Assembly (NCBI GenBank): GCA_947379965.1
Contig: CANCPC010000007.1
Coordinates: 1-53,572, forward strand
Length of the DNA: 53,572 nt
Reading direction: 5' to 3'
From: Flavobacteriaceae bacterium
GTDB lineage: Bacteria > Bacteroidota > Bacteroidia > Flavobacteriales > Flavobacteriaceae
Shown: in pieces, positions 44,822-52,845 of the stretch
Position numbering within the stretch: position 1 is the first letter of the stretch
Layout: every line of letters begins with the position of its first letter
Program-made: the position numbers and the translations under genes
The notes under the pieces: generated by a model
Database searches by the model: none
What the model was told of the DNA's origin: nothing
Seen by the model: only the letters and a program-made list of their open reading frames with translations

Positions 44822-44923
44822 GATTAACGATTTGTGATTTTTCTTCGTCTGTTCGCTATCGCTCGAGTCAGATTTTTTGAGATTACTAATCGGTTTTAAA
44901 TCAAAAATCAGCAATCGTTAATC
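44822..44923. repeat. Dispersed repeat A, degenerate inverted pair
   Basis: GATTAACGATTTGTGATTTT (from 44822) and its partner at 44903-44923 match as an inverted repeat in 19 of 21 positions. They share the GATTAACGATT core with the copies at 34181 and 11969. The element fills the hemF-hemB spacer. Confidence 0.7.
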
Positions 44924-44939
44924 TAAAATCAAAATCAAT

Positions 44940-45935
44940 ATGTTCCCATTACAAAGAGGCAGAAGATTACGTGTGAACGAAAGCATTCGTTCTCTAGTTC
45001 GTGAAACAACATTAAGTCCGAGTGATTTTATGTTCCCAATGTTCATAGCAGAAGGCGAAAATGTAAAAGTCGAAATTCCATCTATGGTTGGAATCTGCCG
45101 TCGTTCGATTGACTTAACTGTTGAAGAAGTCAAAGAGATTTTCGCTTTAGGAATTCGTGCTGTAAACATTTACGTAAAAGTAGACGAATCGCTAAAAGAT
45201 AATACCGGAAAAGAAGCCTGGAATCCTGATGGATTAATGCAAAGAGCCATCAAAGCTATTAAAGCCGCTTGCCCAGAAATGATTGTTATGCCCGATGTGG
45301 CTTTGGATCCTTATTCTATTTATGGCCATGACGGAATCATTGCCAATGGCGATGTAGAAAATGATGCTACCAACGATGCTTTGGTAAAAATGGCTGTTTC
45401 GCATGCACAAGCGGGAGCCGATTTCGTTGCTCCATCCGACATGATGGACGGTCGCGTTTTGCGCCTTCGCAAAGGATTAGATGCAGCTGGATTTCAAAAT
45501 GTGGGGATAATGAGTTATTCGGCTAAATATGCTTCGGCTTTTTATGGTCCTTTTCGTGATGCTTTAGGTAGCGCACCAAAAGATGCCGATATAGAAGTAC
45601 CCAAAGACAAGAAAACCTACCAAATGGATTATGCCAACCGCATCGAAGCCATCAAAGAAGCCTTAATGGATGTTGAAGAAGGTGCCGATATGGTGATGGT
45701 AAAACCCGGAATTGCGTATTTAGATATTGTTCGCGAAGTTAAAAATGCCGTGAATGTTCCCGTAACTGTTTTTCATGTTTCGGGTGAATATGCTATGATA
45801 AAAGCCGCTGCCGAAAGAGGTTGGCTCGATCATGACAAAATTATGATGGAACAATTAATGTGTATCAAAAGAGCAGGAGCAAGTCTTATTTCGACCTATT
45901 TTGCCAAAGAAGCATCCATTATATTAAATAAATAA
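44940..45935 (+). CDS. hemB: Delta-aminolevulinic acid dehydratase (porphobilinogen synthase), Mg-type
   Basis: A 331-residue enzyme that condenses two aminolevulinates to porphobilinogen. Schiff-base lysines are in SYSAKYASAFYGPFRD and MVKPGIAYLDI. The metal loop reads DVALDPYSIYGHDGI, with Asp instead of the three cysteines of zinc enzymes, so it is of the magnesium-activated kind. It sits out of pathway order, after hemF, behind a repeat-bearing spacer, and may have its own promoter. A cytochrome gene follows after one base. Confidence 0.97.
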   Translation: MFPLQRGRRLRVNESIRSLVRETTLSPSDFMFPMFIAEGENVKVEIPSMVGICRRSIDLTVEEVKEIFALGIRAVNIYVKVDESLKDNTGKEAWNPDGLMQRAIKAIKAACPEMIVMPDVALDPYSIYGHDGIIANGDVENDATNDALVKMAVSHAQAGADFVAPSDMMDGRVLRLRKGLDAAGFQNVGIMSYSAKYASAFYGPFRDALGSAPKDADIEVPKDKKTYQMDYANRIEAIKEALMDVEEGADMVMVKPGIAYLDIVREVKNAVNVPVTVFHVSGEYAMIKAAAERGWLDHDKIMMEQLMCIKRAGASLISTYFAKEASIILNK

Positions 45936-45936
45936 T

Positions 45937-46317
45937 ATGAAAAAAATTCTATTTTTAGTTTCCGTTTTAGTTCTAATCTCTTGTAAAAAAGAGAGCCAAG
46001 AATCCTTTGGCAAAGCCGAAACAACAACCGAAGTTCAGAAACCTGTTGATTTAGGAAAGACAATTTTCGAAGGAAAAGGAGCTTGTGTCGCTTGCCATAA
46101 AACCGATGTAAAACTCGTGGGACCAAGCCTGCAAGACATTGCCAAAATCTACAAAGACAAAAAAGGAAACATGGTTACTTTCCTTAAAGGCGAAGGACAA
46201 CCTATTGTTGATCCAACAAAATACGAGTTAATGAAACCTAATTTCGCAATAACAAAAACTTTTACTGACGAAGAATTAAAAGCTCTTGAAGCTTATGTGT
46301 ATTCGAATTTAAAATAA
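45937..46317 (+). CDS. Lipoprotein cytochrome c, class I-like
   Basis: A 126-residue protein with a lipoprotein signal (MKKILFLVSVLVLISC, Cys16). The heme-binding motif is C50-V-A-C53-H54 and the likely axial Met is Met99 in LMKPNFA. One small domain, mono-heme. It would be lipid-anchored in the periplasm, a short-range electron carrier. It begins one base after the hemB stop, so heme synthesis and this heme protein are co-expressed. A strong terminator follows. Confidence 0.9.
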   Translation: MKKILFLVSVLVLISCKKESQESFGKAETTTEVQKPVDLGKTIFEGKGACVACHKTDVKLVGPSLQDIAKIYKDKKGNMVTFLKGEGQPIVDPTKYELMKPNFAITKTFTDEELKALEAYVYSNLK

Positions 46318-46376
46318 GTTACGAGGCACGAAGTAATCTTTTGTGTTAATACGACTCACTTCAAGATTATAAAATC

Positions 46377-46405
46377 AAAACCATTTCATCCGAGATGGTT
46401 TTTTT
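46377..46405 (+). terminator. Terminator of the heme operon end
   Basis: AAAACCATTTC (46377-46387) pairs with GAGATGGTTTT (46392-46402), one G-U pair, loop ATCC, then a T-run to 46405. Confidence 0.85.
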
Positions 46406-46424
46406 ATATCTATTTCCATTACGT

Positions 46425-46456
46425 ACTTTGCGAAAAACTTTGTGTACTTTGCGGTT
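46425..46456. repeat. Dispersed repeat D, copy 1
   Basis: ACTTTGCG, AAAAACTTTGTGTAC, TTTGCGGTT: the reverse complement of most of 52001-52030. Such CTTTGCG-rich units recur between flavobacterial genes. This copy precedes ogt. Confidence 0.6.
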
Positions 46457-46469
46457 CATTTAATTCTAT

Positions 46470-46940
46470 ATGGAAAATTGCCAAATAAAAACGCCCTTAG
46501 GAATCGCCAAAATTACAGGCGATGAAAACGGTATTTCGGTAATTTCCATTGCAGATGATGGCGAAACTTCAACAACAATTCCAATTATTTTGCAAGAAGC
46601 TGTTTCGCAACTCAACGACTATTTCGAAGGAAAAAGAACTGATTTCACTTTCAAATTAAATCCATCTGGAACCGAATTCCAACAAAAAGTATGGAAAGGA
46701 TTACTCGAAATTCCTTTCGGCAAAACCTGCAGTTATCTGAATTTATCCAAAAAACTAGGGGATGTAAAAGCGATTCGGGCCGTGGCTTCCGCCAATGGAA
46801 AAAACCCGCTTTGGATTGTCGTTCCGTGTCACAGAGTTATCGGAACAGACGGTTCTCTCACCGGTTATGCTGGAGGATTATGGCGCAAAAAATGGTTGCT
46901 CGAACATGAAAATCCAACAAATCAACAAAGTTTATTTTAG
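46470..46940 (+). CDS. ogt: Methylated-DNA--[protein]-cysteine S-methyltransferase
   Basis: A 156-residue suicide DNA-repair protein that removes alkyl groups from O6-methylguanine. The active-site PCHRVIG has Cys120, and the DNA-binding IPFGKTCSYLNLSKKLG and GYAGGLWRKKWLL segments match Ogt. There is no Ada-like N-terminal domain. Its upstream spacer holds repeat D. It is a single-gene unit. Confidence 0.95.
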   Translation: MENCQIKTPLGIAKITGDENGISVISIADDGETSTTIPIILQEAVSQLNDYFEGKRTDFTFKLNPSGTEFQQKVWKGLLEIPFGKTCSYLNLSKKLGDVKAIRAVASANGKNPLWIVVPCHRVIGTDGSLTGYAGGLWRKKWLLEHENPTNQQSLF

Positions 46941-47001
46941 GTTAGACTTTTTAGAATGTAAGATATTTAGACTATCTTAGACATCAAAAAGACTAATTAA
47001 G

Positions 47002-47035
47002 TTTGATGATTTAGGGTTTTTAAATTTTAGCTTTG
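47002..47035 (+). promoter_or_regulatory. Promoter of the exonuclease gene
   Basis: TTTG (47002-47005) and TAGCTTTG (47028-47035), spaced 22 bases, fit the Bacteroidota pattern. They lie in a spacer full of TCTAA-rich repeated words, 51 bases before the ATG. Confidence 0.45.
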
Positions 47036-47086
47036 CCAAATCTAATCAAGTCTAAAACTCTAAGAAGTCTAATTAAAGTCTAAGTT

Positions 47087-47800
47087 ATGATCGAAAAAAT
47101 CAACCTCAATAATATTCTGTTTCTCGATATAGAAACGGTTCCAGAAGTAGCCGATTACAATACTTTAGATGACGAAATGAAAGCGCTTTGGGATCACAAA
47201 ACCCAATATCAGCGCAAGGATGAATTCACGCCAGAAGAGTTTTATGAGCGAGCGGGAATTTGGGCCGAGTTTGGGAAAATTGTATGCATTTCTGTGGGTT
47301 ATTTTGTGATTAAAGGCGACATTCGAAATTTTCGTGTGACATCCTTTTTTGGTGAAGAAAAGAAAATTCTGCTCGATTTCATCAACCTTTTAAATAATCA
47401 TTTCAATCAGCCCCAACACGTTTTGTGCGGACATAACGCTAAGGAATTCGATATTCCGTTTATTGCCCGCCGAATGATCATAAATACTATTGCTATTCCC
47501 AACAAACTCAATTTATTTGGAAAAAAACCTTGGGAAATTCCTCATTTAGACACTTTAGAATTGTGGAAATTTGGTGATTACAAACATTATACTTCCTTGA
47601 AACTAATGTGTAAAGTACTCGGAATTCCATCCCCTAAAGACGACATCGACGGAAGTCAAGTTGGTCACGTTTTTTATGTTGAAAATGATATTGATAGGAT
47701 TGTAACTTATTGTGAAAAAGATACTATTGCTGTGGCGCAGATTTTCTTGCGATTAAGACGAGAAGATTTATTGATTGATGATGAGATTATTCACGTTTAA
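47087..47800 (+). CDS. Predicted 3'-5' exonuclease, PolB-related
   Basis: A 237-residue RNase H-like exonuclease. Exo I is LFLDIETVPE, Exo II GHNAKEFDIPFIARRM and Exo III VTYCEKDTIAVAQIFLRL, giving DEDDy-type metal ligands. It resembles the stand-alone DNA polymerase B exonuclease domain (DNA_pol_B_exo2). It may take part in DNA repair, but the substrate is unknown. Its promoter lies in repeat-rich DNA, and repeat C follows its stop. Confidence 0.85.
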   Translation: MIEKINLNNILFLDIETVPEVADYNTLDDEMKALWDHKTQYQRKDEFTPEEFYERAGIWAEFGKIVCISVGYFVIKGDIRNFRVTSFFGEEKKILLDFINLLNNHFNQPQHVLCGHNAKEFDIPFIARRMIINTIAIPNKLNLFGKKPWEIPHLDTLELWKFGDYKHYTSLKLMCKVLGIPSPKDDIDGSQVGHVFYVENDIDRIVTYCEKDTIAVAQIFLRLRREDLLIDDEIIHV

Positions 47801-47807
47801 ATAAAGG

Positions 47808-47866
47808 AACACAGATTTCACAGATTCTCACAGATTTAATTTGTATTAATCTGTGGAATCTGTGTT
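47808..47866. repeat. Dispersed repeat C, inverted pair
   Basis: AACACAGATTTCACAGATT (47808-47826) and AATCTGTGGAATCTGTGTT (47848-47866) are inverted copies with 18 of 19 pairs. It carries the GTG at 47853 that would wrongly extend the next gene. Confidence 0.8.
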
Positions 47867-47897
47867 TGATTTTTTTACTTTTACAAAAAAACAGATT

Positions 47898-49337
47898 ATG
47901 GTATTAAGTAGATTTTGGTTGGTGATTTTTATTTCTTCGATTGCATTTGTGATTTTCAGTTTGTTTTCGGGCAATAGTTACACAATTGACAATGTTTTAA
48001 ACGGGAAAAAAGATGATCCTATTCTGATTTCAGAAAAGTATATCGATCAGTCTCCTGTTTTTATAAAAGATAGCATCCTGAAAGCTCCAAACCAAACCAT
48101 GATAATCAATCGTGATTCGTTGAATGCGGATACCACTTATGTGTATAAAAATAAAGTTGTAAAAATTTTTAGTGGTGTTCAAAAATCGGATGGTTTATTG
48201 CCAACTTGTAAGAGCACATTACTGGATTTGATTATTCCATTGATTGCTTATTTGGCTTTTTTCTGCGGATTAATGGAGCTTTTAATTATTTCTGGCGCTT
48301 CTGAAAAACTAGCCAAAGGATTGAGTCCAGTATTCGTAAAAGTGTTTCCAAGTATTCCCAAAAATCATCCATCGATATCCTATATGACTTTAAACTTTGC
48401 TGCGAATTTCTTAGGATTAGATTCTGCCGCGACACCTTTTGGATTAAAAGCCATGGAAAGTTTACAAGAACTAAATCCGGATAAAGATAGGGCTAGTGAT
48501 GCCCAAATTATGTTCTTGTGTCTTCATGCTTCGGGACTTACTTTAATAGCAACTTCAATCATTGGCTATCGTGCTGCCGCCAATGCTAGTAACCCAGCCG
48601 ATGTTATGTTGCCTTGTATTATTACTTCATTTATTGGTACAATTGCTGCTTTTCTTTTAGTTGGAATTAGACAAAAAATAAATTTCAAAAGCGCTTCTTT
48701 AGTACTAACATTAATGTCTTTAATCGCTGCAATTGTTGGTTTGTTGATGTATGTAAACCATTTAGATATAATTGGGAAAAATTATTTTACATCAAATCTT
48801 TCGGCGTTAATATTGGTAGGAATTATTGTTTTTACTTTACTTTTTTCTTTTATGAAGGAGAAGAAATTCGCAGCTGCAAATACGACTGTTTACGAAGCTT
48901 TTGTGGCAGGAGCCAACAATGGTGTTAAAACCGGTGTCACCATTTTTCCTTATGTTTTAGGAATGTTGGTGGCTATTTCTTTATTCAGAAACAGCGGTTT
49001 ATTTGAAATTATTAGCAACTGGATTGCTTTTGCTTTTTCGACTATGGGAGTAAGTAAAGAAATTACCGATGCTTTACCAGTAGCATTGCTTCGTCCTTTT
49101 AGTTCCGCAGGATCAAGAGGATTTTTGATCGATTCGATGAATACTTTTGGACCTGATTCCTTAACGGGAAGATTGAGCAGTATTTTTCAATGCAGCGCCG
49201 AAAGCACTTTTTATGTGATTGCGGTTTACTTTGGGTCCGTAAATATAAAAAATACTCGGTACGCTTTAGGTACCATGCTTCTTGTGGACTTGATTTGCGT
49301 GATTACTGCGATTTTTGTGGCGACTTGGTTTTTTTAA
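47898..49337 (+). CDS. SpmA/SpmB-type nucleoside-recognition membrane protein
   Basis: A 479-residue protein with many hydrophobic segments and two Gate/nucleoside-recognition domains (MTLNFAANFLGLDSAATPFGLKAME, and later AGANNGVKTGVTIFPYVLGM with PVALLRPFSSAGSRGF). In Bacillus the domains are separate proteins SpmA and SpmB, needed for spore maturation; here they are fused, and the organism is not a spore former, so another transport role is likely. I start at MVLSRFW (47898); the GTG at 47853 is part of repeat C. Single-gene unit. Confidence 0.85.
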   Translation: MVLSRFWLVIFISSIAFVIFSLFSGNSYTIDNVLNGKKDDPILISEKYIDQSPVFIKDSILKAPNQTMIINRDSLNADTTYVYKNKVVKIFSGVQKSDGLLPTCKSTLLDLIIPLIAYLAFFCGLMELLIISGASEKLAKGLSPVFVKVFPSIPKNHPSISYMTLNFAANFLGLDSAATPFGLKAMESLQELNPDKDRASDAQIMFLCLHASGLTLIATSIIGYRAAANASNPADVMLPCIITSFIGTIAAFLLVGIRQKINFKSASLVLTLMSLIAAIVGLLMYVNHLDIIGKNYFTSNLSALILVGIIVFTLLFSFMKEKKFAAANTTVYEAFVAGANNGVKTGVTIFPYVLGMLVAISLFRNSGLFEIISNWIAFAFSTMGVSKEITDALPVALLRPFSSAGSRGFLIDSMNTFGPDSLTGRLSSIFQCSAESTFYVIAVYFGSVNIKNTRYALGTMLLVDLICVITAIFVATWFF

Positions 49338-49350
49338 TTTTTATGCTTTG

Positions 49351-49546
49351 ACAACCGGACTAAAGTCCAGCCTTACAAAATGTACCGAGCCGATGGCTCT
49401 ACGAAATGTAATAGTTCCATGGGAACGAATCATATTGTAGTAACGGATTTCAATCCGTTGGCGTAAGAATGAATTATAATAGCAATAGATTTATTCGTTG
49501 GAATAGGAACGAATCATATTATAGCAACGGATTTCAATCGGTTGGA
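49351..49546. repeat. REP-like hairpin cluster, upstream of the transposase
   Basis: Ordered short hairpins: GGACTAAAGTCC (49357-49368), GAGCCGATGGCTC (49387-49399), GTTCCATGGGAAC (49414-49426), AACGGATTTCAATCCGTT (49442-49459), a wobble-rich CAATAG unit (49483-49500) and CAACGGATTTCAATCGGTTG (49525-49544). The same series recurs downstream of the transposase. Only a few bases separate the last hairpin from the gene start. Confidence 0.85.
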
Positions 49547-49568
49547 ATAGAATCACAAAAAATTAATT

Positions 49569-50030
49569 ATGGCAAATACCTATCATCAAGTTTACATTCA
49601 GGTTGTTTTTGCAGTAAAATACCGTGAAGCTGTTATTGCGAATGAATGGAAATCAAAATTATTTGGAATAATTGGTAACTTGATAAATGAGACGGGTTGT
49701 AAGACTATCATAGTAAATGGGGTAGAAGATCATGTTCATTGTTTTTTGGGGCTTAAGCCAGTGATTTCAATTTCGGAATTAATGAAAACAGTAAAAGCAA
49801 AATCATCAAAGTATATTAATTACAACAGATTAACTTTGTCAAGGTTTGAATGGCAAGAAGGTTATGGCGTCTTTTCGAATAGTCATTCGCAAATAGATTC
49901 AGTTTATAAATATATTGCCAATCAAGAAGAGCATCATAAAAAACAGCAGTTTAAAGAAGAATATTTAGAGTTTTTGGATAAGTTTGAAGTTCCTTTTGAT
50001 GAAAGGTATATATTTGATGAATTAATATGA
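49569..50030 (+). CDS. REP-associated tyrosine transposase (IS200/IS605-like Y1)
   Basis: A 153-residue HUH single-strand transposase. The HUH motif is VEDHVHCFLGL (His55, His57) and the candidate nucleophile Tyr113 or Tyr115 is in VYKYIANQEEHHK. It is of the Y1_Tnp type, intact, with no accessory TnpB. It lies between two matching arrays of palindromic hairpins, as in RAYT systems that spread REP elements. A GAGCCGATGGCTC hairpin and T-run at 50034 serve as its terminator. Confidence 0.9.
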   Translation: MANTYHQVYIQVVFAVKYREAVIANEWKSKLFGIIGNLINETGCKTIIVNGVEDHVHCFLGLKPVISISELMKTVKAKSSKYINYNRLTLSRFEWQEGYGVFSNSHSQIDSVYKYIANQEEHHKKQQFKEEYLEFLDKFEVPFDERYIFDELI

Positions 50031-50033
50031 ATC

Positions 50034-50264
50034 GAGCCGATGGCTCTTTTTTGTATTGTGTTGTTTCCAACGGATTAAAATCCGTTGTTACAAATGTTCC
50101 GAGCCAATGGCTCTACGAAATTTAATAGTTCCATAGGAACGAATCATATTGTAGCAACGGATTTTAATCCGTTGGCGTAGGAATGAATTATATTATAGCA
50201 ATAGATTTCAATTCGTTGGAATAGGAATGAATTATATTGTAGCAACGGATTTCAATCTGTTGGC
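50034..50264. repeat. REP-like hairpin cluster, downstream of the transposase
   Basis: Hairpins: GAGCCGATGGCTC plus T-run (50034-50052, also a terminator), CAACGGATTAAAATCCGTTG (50068-50087), GAGCCAATGGCTC (50101-50113), GTTCCATAGGAAC (50128-50140), CAACGGATTTTAATCCGTTG (50155-50174), a CAATAG unit (50199-50218), and CAACGGATTTCAATCTGTTG (50243-50262). From GAGCC on it aligns with the upstream array with about ten substitutions and two small indels by eye. The rest of the 348-base gap to the fumarase gene (50265-50378) holds no gene. Confidence 0.88.
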
Positions 50265-50378
50265 TATATTATTAGCATTCTCATCTTAATTTAAAACAAT
50301 TCTAAAACATAAGTTGATATAAATCGAGATGAATTCCCTCAACTTTCCTTAACTTTACGCCACAAAATAATCAAAAAA

Positions 50379-51980
50379 ATGGACTTTATATACCAGGATC
50401 CTTATCCAATTTTAAAAGACGATACTCAATACCGCAAAATCTCTTCTGATTTTGTAAAAACCGAAAAACTTGGCGATAGAGAAATCTTGACCGTTGACCC
50501 AAAAGGGTTGGAATTATTGGCGCAAGAAGCATTGAAAGACGTTTCGTTTATGCTGAGAACGGCTCATTTAGCAAAACTAAAAGCCATTCTAGACGATCCT
50601 GAAGCTACCGATAACGACCGTTTTGTGGCTTATAATTTATTGCAAAATGCAGTTGTGGCTATCGATGGCGAATTACCTTCTTGTCAAGATACTGGAACAG
50701 CGATTGTAATGGCCAAAAAAGGCGAAAATGTATACACAGGAGTCGATGATGCCGAATGGCTTTCGAGAGGGATTTTTAATACCTACCAAGAAAAAAATCT
50801 ACGTTATTCTCAAATTGTGCCAATAAGCATGTTCGAAGAAAAAAACTCTGGTTCAAATCTTCCGGCTCAGATTGATATTTATGCCAAAAAAGGAGCCACT
50901 TACGAGTTTTTGTTTTTGGCAAAAGGAGGCGGTTCTGCCAACAAAACGTATTTATACCAACAAACGAAATCTTTATTGAATGAAAAATCAATGGATGCTT
51001 TCGTTCGTGCCAAAATTAGAGATTTAGGAACTTCTGCTTGTCCGCCATATCACTTGGCTTTAGTGATTGGAGGAACTACTGCCGAAGCTAATTTAGCTAC
51101 AGTAAAAAAAGCCTCGGCAGGTTATTTTGATAATTTACCTACTTCTGGAAACATGGCTGGTCAAGCTTTCCGTGATTTAGAATGGGAAAAACGTGTGCAA
51201 TTAATTTGTCAAGAAAGTCAAATTGGAGCACAATTTGGAGGTAAATATTTTACGCATGATGTTCGTGTCATTCGTTTGCCACGCCACGCAGCTTCTTGTC
51301 CGGTTGGATTGGGCGTTTCTTGTTCGGCAGATAGAAATATAAAAGGTAAAATTACCAAAGACGGAATTTATGTAGAGCAATTGGAAGTAAATCCAAAACA
51401 ATTTTTGCCAGAAACTGCACCACATTTAGAACCAGCAGTGGAAATTGATTTGAATCAACCTATGGCTGATATTCTTAAAAAATTGTCGCAATATCCAATT
51501 AAAACGCGTTTGAAACTAAACGGGACTTTGATTGTGGCTCGTGATAGTGCGCATGCCAGAATCAAAGAAATATTGGATGCTGGTCAACCCATGCCAGAAT
51601 ATTTTAAAAATCACCCAATTTATTATGCAGGTCCAGCAAAAACACCAGACGGGATGGCTTCGGGAAGTTTTGGACCAACAACTGCCGGTAGAATGGATAT
51701 TTATGTGGATGAATTTCAAAAACACGGTGGAAGTATGGTTATGCTTGCCAAAGGAAACAGAACCAAAGATGTGATGAATGCTTGTAAAAAATACGGCGGA
51801 TTCTATTTGGGTTCTATTGGTGGTCCAGCGGCTATTTTGGCTAAAGAAAATATACTTTCTGTTGAGCTTGTTGACTTTGAAGAATTAGGTATGGAAGCCG
51901 TTCGAAAAATCACCATTAAAGATTTTCCAGCTTTTATTATTACCGATGATAAAGGGAATGATTTCTTTGAGAATTTGTAG
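50379..51980 (+). CDS. Class I fumarate hydratase (4Fe-4S)
   Basis: A 533-residue enzyme that interconverts fumarate and malate in the TCA cycle. It contains the cluster-ligand cysteines in [12 protein letters not shown] and in [21 protein letters not shown], as in FumA-type enzymes, and the C-terminal beta domain ([20 protein letters not shown]). Class I enzymes are oxygen-sensitive, so protection of the cluster matters in an aerobe. It follows the REP array after about 115 bases and is convergent with the CoA-transferase operon. Confidence 0.95.
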   Translation: MDFIYQDPYPILKDDTQYRKISSDFVKTEKLGDREILTVDPKGLELLAQEALKDVSFMLRTAHLAKLKAILDDPEATDNDRFVAYNLLQNAVVAIDGELPSCQDTGTAIVMAKKGENVYTGVDDAEWLSRGIFNTYQEKNLRYSQIVPISMFEEKNSGSNLPAQIDIYAKKGATYEFLFLAKGGGSANKTYLYQQTKSLLNEKSMDAFVRAKIRDLGTSACPPYHLALVIGGTTAEANLATVKKASAGYFDNLPTSGNMAGQAFRDLEWEKRVQLICQESQIGAQFGGKYFTHDVRVIRLPRHAASCPVGLGVSCSADRNIKGKITKDGIYVEQLEVNPKQFLPETAPHLEPAVEIDLNQPMADILKKLSQYPIKTRLKLNGTLIVARDSAHARIKEILDAGQPMPEYFKNHPIYYAGPAKTPDGMASGSFGPTTAGRMDIYVDEFQKHGGSMVMLAKGNRTKDVMNACKKYGGFYLGSIGGPAAILAKENILSVELVDFEELGMEAVRKITIKDFPAFIITDDKGNDFFENL

Positions 51981-52000
51981 TTTTTAACCGCAAAGAAATT

Positions 52001-52030
52001 AACCGCAAAGGCACAAAGTTTTCGCAAAGT
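52001..52030. repeat. Dispersed repeat D, copy 2
   Basis: AACCGCAAAG, GCACAAAGTT, TTCGCAAAGT: nearly the reverse complement of 46425-46456. A partial copy (AACCGCAAAG) precedes it at 51986-51995. Confidence 0.6.
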
Positions 52031-52049
52031 TTACAAAGATTATAAAAAT

Positions 52050-52084
52050 AAAGACCGTTTATTCTTAATGAGTAAACGGTCTTT
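52050..52084. terminator. Bidirectional terminator between fumarase and CoA-transferase
   Basis: AAAGACCGTTTA (52050-52061) pairs without mismatch with TAAACGGTCTTT (52073-52084) around an 11-base loop, between convergent genes. Confidence 0.85.
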
Positions 52085-52102
52085 CTATTTATAAGTTTTA
52101 CT

Positions 52103-52762
52103 TTAATCAATAATCATTTCAGGGATTTCTCCTTCAATGATTAAAGTGGCTTCGGTGGAAGCGATGATGTGTTCTACGGAAACTCCTGGCGCGCGTTCTA
52201 AGAGTTTAAAGCCTTTTGGAGTTACTTCTAAAACGGCTAATTCGGTAACGACTTTTTTCACGCAACCAACGCCTGTTAAGGGTAAAGTACATTTTTTTAA
52301 TATTTTTGATTCTCCCGCTTTGTTGACGTGCATCATGGCCACGATTATATTTTCGGCAGAAGCAACTAAATCCATTGCGCCGCCCATTCCTTTGACCATT
52401 TTTCCTGGGATTTTCCAGTTGGCAATATCGCCGTTTTCGGCAACTTCCATAGCACCAAGAATCGTCAAATCGACGTGTTGCCCACGTATCATTCCGAAAC
52501 TCATCGCTGAGTCAAAGAAAGACGCGCCTTTTAAGGTGGTAATGGTTTGTTTTCCTGCATTGATAATATCTGCGTCTTCTTCTCCTTCGAAAGGGAAGGG
52601 TCCCATCCCTAGAACGCCGTTTTCGCTTTGAAACTCCACATCAATTCCTTTGGGGATATAATTAGCTACTAAAGTCGGAATGCCGATTCCGAGGTTGACA
52701 AAATAATTATTTTGAACTTCTTGGGCGATTCGTTTTGCAATGTCTTCTTTTGTTAAAGCCAT
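52103..52762 (-). CDS. scoB: 3-oxoacid CoA-transferase subunit B
   Basis: A 219-residue family I CoA-transferase subunit. The catalytic Glu is in FQSENGVLGMGPFP; VNLGIGIPTLVANY and the GGAMDLV loop are typical. It transfers CoA between succinyl-CoA and acetoacetate or a similar 3-oxoacid. I start at MALTKEDIAKR (52762); the 13 extra upstream codons are atypical. Subunit A is upstream on the same strand across an 83-base spacer that holds repeat B. Confidence 0.93.
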   Translation of the reverse strand: MALTKEDIAKRIAQEVQNNYFVNLGIGIPTLVANYIPKGIDVEFQSENGVLGMGPFPFEGEEDADIINAGKQTITTLKGASFFDSAMSFGMIRGQHVDLTILGAMEVAENGDIANWKIPGKMVKGMGGAMDLVASAENIIVAMMHVNKAGESKILKKCTLPLTGVGCVKKVVTELAVLEVTPKGFKLLERAPGVSVEHIIASTEATLIIEGEIPEMIID

Positions 52763-52777
52763 AATTTTATATTTTGA

Positions 52778-52800
52778 ACCATATAAGGAATAGAAGGTCA
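52778..52800. repeat. Dispersed repeat B, copy 4
   Basis: ACCATATAAGGAATAGAAGG followed by TCA and TTTAAG, 23 bases, in the spacer between the two CoA-transferase subunits. It is the best-matching copy after the 22041/22151 pair. Confidence 0.6.
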
Positions 52801-52845
52801 TTTAAGTATTTTCGAACTGTATACTAAATAACTGATTACTGAACA

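Noticed and set aside
49351..50264. CRISPR array
   Set aside because: The repeated units are self-complementary hairpins of differing sequence with no uniform spacers and no cas genes.
52763..52801. Upstream start for the CoA-transferase subunit B
   Set aside because: The 13 extra residues overlap repeat B and are not typical of the family.
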